A DNA stretch of 25,614 nt, from the NCBI GenBank assembly GCA_964511405.1, contig CAZEFK010000102.1, positions 1 to 25,614 on the forward strand, given 5' to 3'. Position 1 is the first letter of the stretch. The number at the start of each line of letters is the position of its first letter. The translations under genes and the position numbers were made by a program. Shown in pieces: positions 22,140 to 25,614 of this stretch. Below the pieces are notes generated by a model. It saw only the letters and a list, made by a program, of their open reading frames with translations, ran no database searches and was not told the DNA's origin. This stretch comes from CAZEFK01 sp964511405 (GTDB lineage: Bacteria > Pseudomonadota > Alphaproteobacteria > Elsterales > Elsteraceae).

Positions 22140-22598
22140 ATGGTCCCTATCGGCGTCTCGCGGCGGGTCTCCCTACGGCCGGGCCGGCCCTCCGCCCAAG
22201 CCGGCTTCACCCTGTTGGAGCTGATGGTCGTGCTGACCATCCTCGGGCTGCTCGCCTTCGTGGCGGCGCCGCCGTTCCTGCGCTATCTGAGCCAGGGCCG
22301 GACCGAGGCGGCGCGCCTCCAGATCCAGGGGCTGGGGTCGGCGCTCGACCTTTATGCCTTCGACGTCGGCCGCTATCCGTCCGCGCAGGAAGGCCTGGCC
22401 GCGCTCGTGTCACGGCCGAACGGCACCGGCAACTGGAACGGCCCTTATGTCAAGCGGCCCGAGATGCTGACCGACCCCTGGGGTCATCCCTACCGCTACC
22501 GGATCCCCGGCGAGCACGGGCAGTACGACATCTGGAGCCTCGGGCCGCGCGGCACCGACGGCGGCGAGGCCGACAGCGGTGACCTGCGCAGCTGGTAG
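22140..22598 (+). CDS. gspG: Type II secretion major pseudopilin GspG
   Basis: ATG at 22140 gives 152 residues. After a 22-residue basic leader comes the prepilin peptidase site QAG|FTLLELMVVLTILGLLAFV with the invariant Glu at +5 of the mature protein. The body has the GspG hallmarks: LGSALDLYAFDVGRYPSAQEGLAAL, then WNGPYV, DPWGHPYRYRIPG and YDIWSLGPRGTDGG, the calcium-binding end. It forms the shaft of the periplasmic pseudopilus that pushes folded substrates through the outer-membrane secretin. The leader is a little longer than usual; a later start is not available in frame. It is the first gene of the plus-strand cluster and its end overlaps gspH by 20 bases. Confidence 0.95.
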   Translation: MVPIGVSRRVSLRPGRPSAQAGFTLLELMVVLTILGLLAFVAAPPFLRYLSQGRTEAARLQIQGLGSALDLYAFDVGRYPSAQEGLAALVSRPNGTGNWNGPYVKRPEMLTDPWGHPYRYRIPGEHGQYDIWSLGPRGTDGGEADSGDLRSW

Positions 22599-23037
22599 CG
22601 CCCAGGACCGCGGCGACGCCGGCTTCACGCTCCTGGAGCTGATGGCGGCGTTGGCGATCGCCGGGCTCCTGGCGTGGGTCGCGCTGCCGGCGTTCGGCCG
22701 CCGGCCGGCGCCGACACCCGAGCTGCTGGCCCGCGACCTGCAGGCGGCGCTGCGCGACACCCGCACCCAGGCGCTGGCCACCGGCCGGACCGCCGCCTTC
22801 GTCCTGGACCTGGCGCACCGGCGCTACGCCGGCGCCGGCGACCGGCCGCGGGCGCTGCCGGCCGACGCCACCGTCAATCTGCACACCGATGCCGCGCTTG
22901 TTGCGGGCGGCATCGGCCGCATCGCCTTCTATCCCGACGGCGGGGCCAGCGGCGGCAGCCTGCGCGTCGAGCGCGGCGGCCGCGCCGCGACCGTGACCGT
23001 GGACTGGCTGACGGGAGCGGTCCGCCGTGGGCCGTGA
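22579..23037 (+). CDS. gspH: Type II secretion minor pseudopilin GspH
   Basis: The GTG start at 22579 overlaps gspG by 20 bases and gives 152 residues. The prepilin site is DAG|FTLLELMAALAIAGLLAWV after a 15-residue leader. The rest fits the GspH fold: LLARDLQAALRDTRTQALATGR, a variable middle, and IAFYPDGGASGGSLRVERGG near the end, which is a typical GspH motif. It is a minor pseudopilin placed near the pilus tip with GspI and GspJ. Identity among minor pseudopilins rests on position and the FYPDG motif. Confidence 0.88.
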   Translation: MTCAAGSAQDRGDAGFTLLELMAALAIAGLLAWVALPAFGRRPAPTPELLARDLQAALRDTRTQALATGRTAAFVLDLAHRRYAGAGDRPRALPADATVNLHTDAALVAGGIGRIAFYPDGGASGGSLRVERGGRAATVTVDWLTGAVRRGP

Positions 23038-23392
23038 CGCCCTGTCCCGGACCCGGGGCTTCACGCTGCTCGAGATCGCGGTGGCGCTGGCCGTGCTGGG
23101 CGCGGTGCTGGCGGCCGTGCTGCCGCAGCTCTCGGACGCGCTGCGCGCCGCGGTGCGCGCCGGCAACGAGCGCGAGGCGGTCCTGCTCGCCCAGTCCAAG
23201 CTGGCCGAGCTGGAGGCGGCGCCGGTGTTGGGCGAGGCCAGCGGCGCGCTGCCGCGCGGCTATGGCTGGCGCAGCACGGTGCAGCGGTTCGGCGGCCCGG
23301 CGGCGGCCTATCGGGCGACGGTGGCGGTGTCGTGGAACGGCGGCCGCCGCAGCGTCAGCCTGACCACCGTGCTGCTGGCGCCCGCACCATGA
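23027..23392 (+). CDS. gspI: Type II secretion minor pseudopilin GspI
   Basis: The GTG start at 23027 overlaps gspH by 11 bases and gives 121 residues, the usual size for GspI. The prepilin site is TRG|FTLLEIAVALAVLGAVLAAV after an 11-residue leader. The body has REAVLLAQSKLAELEA, the typical GspI helix. With GspJ and GspK it normally forms the tip complex that starts pseudopilus assembly. Its stop is coupled to gspJ as ATGA. Confidence 0.88.
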   Translation: MGRDALSRTRGFTLLEIAVALAVLGAVLAAVLPQLSDALRAAVRAGNEREAVLLAQSKLAELEAAPVLGEASGALPRGYGWRSTVQRFGGPAAAYRATVAVSWNGGRRSVSLTTVLLAPAP

Positions 23393-23991
23393 ATCGCCAA
23401 GCCGGCTTCACGCTCATCGAGCTGTTGGTGGCGGCCACGCTGCTCGGCCTGCTGGTGGCAGCGCTGGCCGGCGGCATCCGGTTCGGGGCGCGCGCCTGGG
23501 AGTCGGTGGATGCCGGGCTGGACCGCGGCGAAGCCGTCGCGGCGGCCCAGCGGGTGCTGCGGCGCGTGATCGAGCGCGCGGTGCCGCCGGCTGCGCCGGA
23601 CGGCTTTGCCGGCCCGGACGGCTTTGCGGGGCGGGCGGACGGCGTTGCGTTCGTGGCGCCCTTGCCCGAGCGGGTGGCCGCGCCCGGCCTCGATCGGGTC
23701 GAGCTGTCGCTGCGCGGCGGTCGCCTGGATCTCGCCTGGGCCAGCGCCGATCCCAGCGGCCGGGCCGCCGGCCGCAAGACGCTGCTGGACGGCATCGCGA
23801 GCGGCCGGTTTTCGTACTATGGTCGAAAGAATGGGCAACCGGCTGCGGCGTGGCACGATGACTGGACCGCTCAGCCGGCCCTGCCGCGCATGATCGCGCT
23901 GCAGCTGCGCCTGTCCGCGCCCGCCGAGGCCTGGCCGACCCTGGACGTCGCCTTGCCGGCCGAGCCAGACCCGGCGGCGGGGCGGCCGTGA
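23389..23991 (+). CDS. gspJ: Type II secretion minor pseudopilin GspJ
   Basis: ATG at 23389, in an ATGA overlap with gspI, gives 200 residues; the frame extends upstream to 23332 but that part is antisense-like overlap with gspI. The leader is only six residues (MNRQAG|FTLIELLVAATLLGLLVAAL). The body shows GspJ-like VDAGLDRGEAVAAAQRVLRRVIERA. Residues near 70-81 contain a duplicated PDGFAG from an 18-base tandem repeat. It is a tip minor pseudopilin. The stop overlaps the next start as GTGA. Confidence 0.87.
   Translation: MNRQAGFTLIELLVAATLLGLLVAALAGGIRFGARAWESVDAGLDRGEAVAAAQRVLRRVIERAVPPAAPDGFAGPDGFAGRADGVAFVAPLPERVAAPGLDRVELSLRGGRLDLAWASADPSGRAAGRKTLLDGIASGRFSYYGRKNGQPAAAWHDDWTAQPALPRMIALQLRLSAPAEAWPTLDVALPAEPDPAAGRP
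23596..23631 (+). repeat. 18-base tandem duplication inside gspJ
   Basis: Two near-identical 18-base units beginning ccggacggctttgc lie head to tail at 23596-23613 and 23614-23631. They keep the frame and encode PDGFAG twice. It is probably a recent slippage insertion in a variable loop. Confidence 0.6.
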
Positions 23992-24989
23992 CCGCGCGCG
24001 AGGCGATGTTCTCCGGCGACGGCCGGGCCGATGCCCGGCCGCGTGGCCCGCGCGGCTGGCTGAGCGTGCGCCGCCGCCGGCTGGTTGCGACGTTGGAGCC
24101 CGGCGCGGTCGCCTTCTCGGTGCTGGTCGGTGCGCGGGCGCGGCGCCTGGGCGTGGTGCCGCTGCCGCTCGGCACCCGTCCTGGGTTGCCGCCAGCGGTG
24201 GCGGCGCTGGGGCTGAACGCGCGGCTGGAGCTGCATCTGCCGGCCGCGGCGGCGTTGCGCAAGACCGTGCGCCTGCCAGCGGCGGCCCGGTCCAACCTGC
24301 GCGCGATCCTGGCCCTGGAGATGGACCGCGAGACGCCGTTCGGGGCCGAGGCCGTGGCGTTCGACCACCGTATCCTGGCGCGCGACCGCGGCGCGCTGGT
24401 GATCGAGCTGCTGGTGGTGCCCCGGCGCGCCCTCGACCCGGCGCTGGAGCCGCTGGCGCGATTAGGCCTGGCGCCGCAGCGGATCACGGTCGCCGGCCCG
24501 GCCGGCGACGGCTTCAACCTGGCGATGCCGGCCGCGGCGCCGGTGTCACCGCGGCGGACCGGGGCCCTGGCCGGGCTGGTGCTGGCGCTGGCGGCAGCGC
24601 TGTTCGCGACCGATCACTGGCAGGCCGCCGACCGCACCGCCCGGCTGGAGCGGGTGCAGGCCGATGCGGACTTGGCCCGGGCGCTGCAGCAGCGGCTGGG
24701 GGCCCCCGGGCGCGACGCCGCGGCCCTGCGGCAGGGCCGGCCGCCGATGACCGAGGTCCTGGCGGCGCTGACCCGGGCGCTGCCCGACGGCACGTGGCTG
24801 GAACGCCTTTCGATTACCGACGGCGCCCTCGACATGACCGGTTTGGCGCCCGACGCCGCCGCCTTGATCCCGCTCCTGGAGCGGACGCCGCCCTTCCGCA
24901 ACGTGCGGTTCGCCGGTGCGGTGGTGCGCGACATGCGGGTCGGCCGCGAGCGCTTCCAGATCACCCTGGACCTGGCGGTGCCGCGATGA
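23988..24989 (+). CDS. gspL: Type II secretion inner-membrane protein GspL (PilN-like)
   Basis: The GTG start at 23988, coupled to gspJ, gives 333 residues. The N-terminal cytoplasmic part is the degenerate actin-like domain of GspL/PilM type, marked by ILALEMDRETPF at about 107-118. A single TM helix lies at about 191-207 (TGALAGLVLALAAALFA). After a coiled segment the periplasmic end has VLAALTRALPDGTWLERLSI, the PilN-like ferredoxin-fold motif. GspL links the cytoplasmic ATPase GspE to the inner-membrane platform and pairs with GspM. In most clusters gspK lies between gspJ and gspL; here it is absent. The next gene starts within the stop codon. Confidence 0.82.
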   Translation: MTAREAMFSGDGRADARPRGPRGWLSVRRRRLVATLEPGAVAFSVLVGARARRLGVVPLPLGTRPGLPPAVAALGLNARLELHLPAAAALRKTVRLPAAARSNLRAILALEMDRETPFGAEAVAFDHRILARDRGALVIELLVVPRRALDPALEPLARLGLAPQRITVAGPAGDGFNLAMPAAAPVSPRRTGALAGLVLALAAALFATDHWQAADRTARLERVQADADLARALQQRLGAPGRDAAALRQGRPPMTEVLAALTRALPDGTWLERLSITDGALDMTGLAPDAAALIPLLERTPPFRNVRFAGAVVRDMRVGRERFQITLDLAVPR

Positions 24990-25501
24990 CCGTGGCGGGC
25001 GCTCGGCCGCACCGGGCCACGGCTGCGGCCCTGCTGCTGGCGGCCGGGCTGGCCGCCGGGCCGGTGCTGGAGCATCTGGGCGCCGACATAGAGGGCCGCG
25101 CGGCGGTTGCAGCGCGCTTGGCGACGGCCGAGCGTTGGGCGGCCGAGCTGCCGCGGTTGCGCGCGGCGGCGCGGGCGCCGGCCGCCACCGGCCTGGCCGG
25201 CGCCACCGACAGCCTGGCCCAGGCCGACCTGCAAGCGCGGCTGCGCCGGATGGCGGAGCAGGCCGGGCTGGTCGTCACCTCGGCCGAGCCGCAAGCGGTC
25301 GCCCCGGGCGCGGTGGCTGTCGCGGTCGGCTTGTCGGGATCGCTGGCGGCAATCCAGCGATGCCTTCATGCCATCGAGACCGGCAGTCCGGCCATGGCCG
25401 TCGACCGCCTGTCGATGGAGCCGGCGGGCGGCCCGCCCGCGCCCGAGCCGGCGCTGCGCATCGCGCTGACCGTGCGTGCGCTGCGGAGTTCGGGACCGTG
25501 A
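24986..25501 (+). CDS. gspM: Type II secretion platform protein GspM
   Basis: ATG at 24986, in an ATGA overlap with gspL, gives 171 residues; the longer frame from 24794 overlaps gspL codons and is not used. One N-terminal TM helix (RATAAALLLAAGLAAGPVL) is followed by a periplasmic helix (AAVAARLATAERWAAELPRL) and a ferredoxin-like fold (ADLQARLRRMAEQAGLVVTSAEP, then IQRCLHAIETGSPAMAVDRLSM). The layout fits the GspM-b type common in alphaproteobacteria. It partners GspL in the inner membrane. Name rests on size, topology and position. Confidence 0.75.
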   Translation: MTVAGARPHRATAAALLLAAGLAAGPVLEHLGADIEGRAAVAARLATAERWAAELPRLRAAARAPAATGLAGATDSLAQADLQARLRRMAEQAGLVVTSAEPQAVAPGAVAVAVGLSGSLAAIQRCLHAIETGSPAMAVDRLSMEPAGGPPAPEPALRIALTVRALRSSGP

Positions 25502-25614
25502 CCCCGCGCGCGGCCTTCGATCTGGCGCTGGGGGTGGCGGCGCTCGGCCTGGCGGCGCTGCTGGCGTCCGAGCTGGCGGCCGGCGCCGGCATTGCGGCGC
25601 CGGTGCCGAAGCCG
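25498..25614 (+). CDS. Start of a GspN/GspC-like secretion protein (runs off window)
   Basis: A GTG at 25498 overlaps the gspM stop as GTGA and the frame stays open to the window end, 39 codons. The visible part is an N-terminal membrane anchor (AAFDLALGVAALGLAALLASELAAG) followed by a Pro-rich start of a periplasmic part (IAAPVPKP). This matches how GspC or alphaproteobacterial GspN proteins begin and fits the cluster order after gspM. Which of the two it is cannot be decided from this fragment. Confidence 0.55.
   Translation, partial: MTPRAAFDLALGVAALGLAALLASELAAGAGIAAPVPKP

Noticed and set aside
1..25614. tRNA/rRNA genes, CRISPR arrays, insertion sequences or phage genes
   Set aside because: No repeat-spacer pattern, transposase or integrase motif, or tRNA-like fold was found while reading either strand.

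Overview
The window is very GC-rich, uses many GTG/TTG starts and has tightly packed genes. It carries System I (Ccm) cytochrome c maturation genes and a type II secretion cluster. These features fit a proteobacterium, most likely an alphaproteobacterium of Rhodospirillales type; that placement is inference from gene content, not a database match.

Layout. (1) Positions 1-1463 are a worn edge: the start of a glycine-zipper lipoprotein, then a GNAT acetyltransferase and a RecF-like AAA ATPase that point at each other. Both lose their C-termini at one junction near 735-745, as if a deletion had joined them. (2) Positions 1503-15603 on the minus strand hold seven tightly spaced genes. In transcription order these are a c554-type multiheme cytochrome, an FAD/NAD(P) oxidoreductase fused to two cyclic-nucleotide-binding domains and a four-cluster ferredoxin module, a membrane b-type cytochrome, an FHA-TM-decaheme cytochrome, a two-domain HbpS/GlcG-like secreted protein, a 601-residue outer-membrane beta-barrel, and a 1334-residue decaheme cytochrome with a C-terminal LVIVD propeller. 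(3) Positions 15653-21963, same strand and immediately upstream, hold ccmI, a single reading frame joining CcmF and CcmH, and a CHASE2 class III nucleotide cyclase. (4) Positions 22140-25614 on the plus strand hold a divergent run gspG-H-I-J-L-M-(N), without a gspK.

How the genes may work together (inference). The seven-gene block can be read as a complete trans-envelope electron conduit: cytoplasmic NAD(P)H/FAD, then ferredoxin clusters, a membrane diheme b cytochrome, periplasmic multiheme cytochromes (decaheme and pentaheme), and an outer-membrane porin with a large secreted decaheme cytochrome. About 25 c-type hemes are encoded. The adjacent ccm genes would supply heme attachment. The upstream cyclase could make the nucleotide sensed by the two cNMP domains of the oxidoreductase, which would give a second-messenger-gated electron-export (or import) system. 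The layout resembles porin-cytochrome conduits in principle, but it does not match Mtr, Pio or the Geobacter Pcc gene sets as I know them. Direction of electron flow and the terminal substrate cannot be read from sequence.
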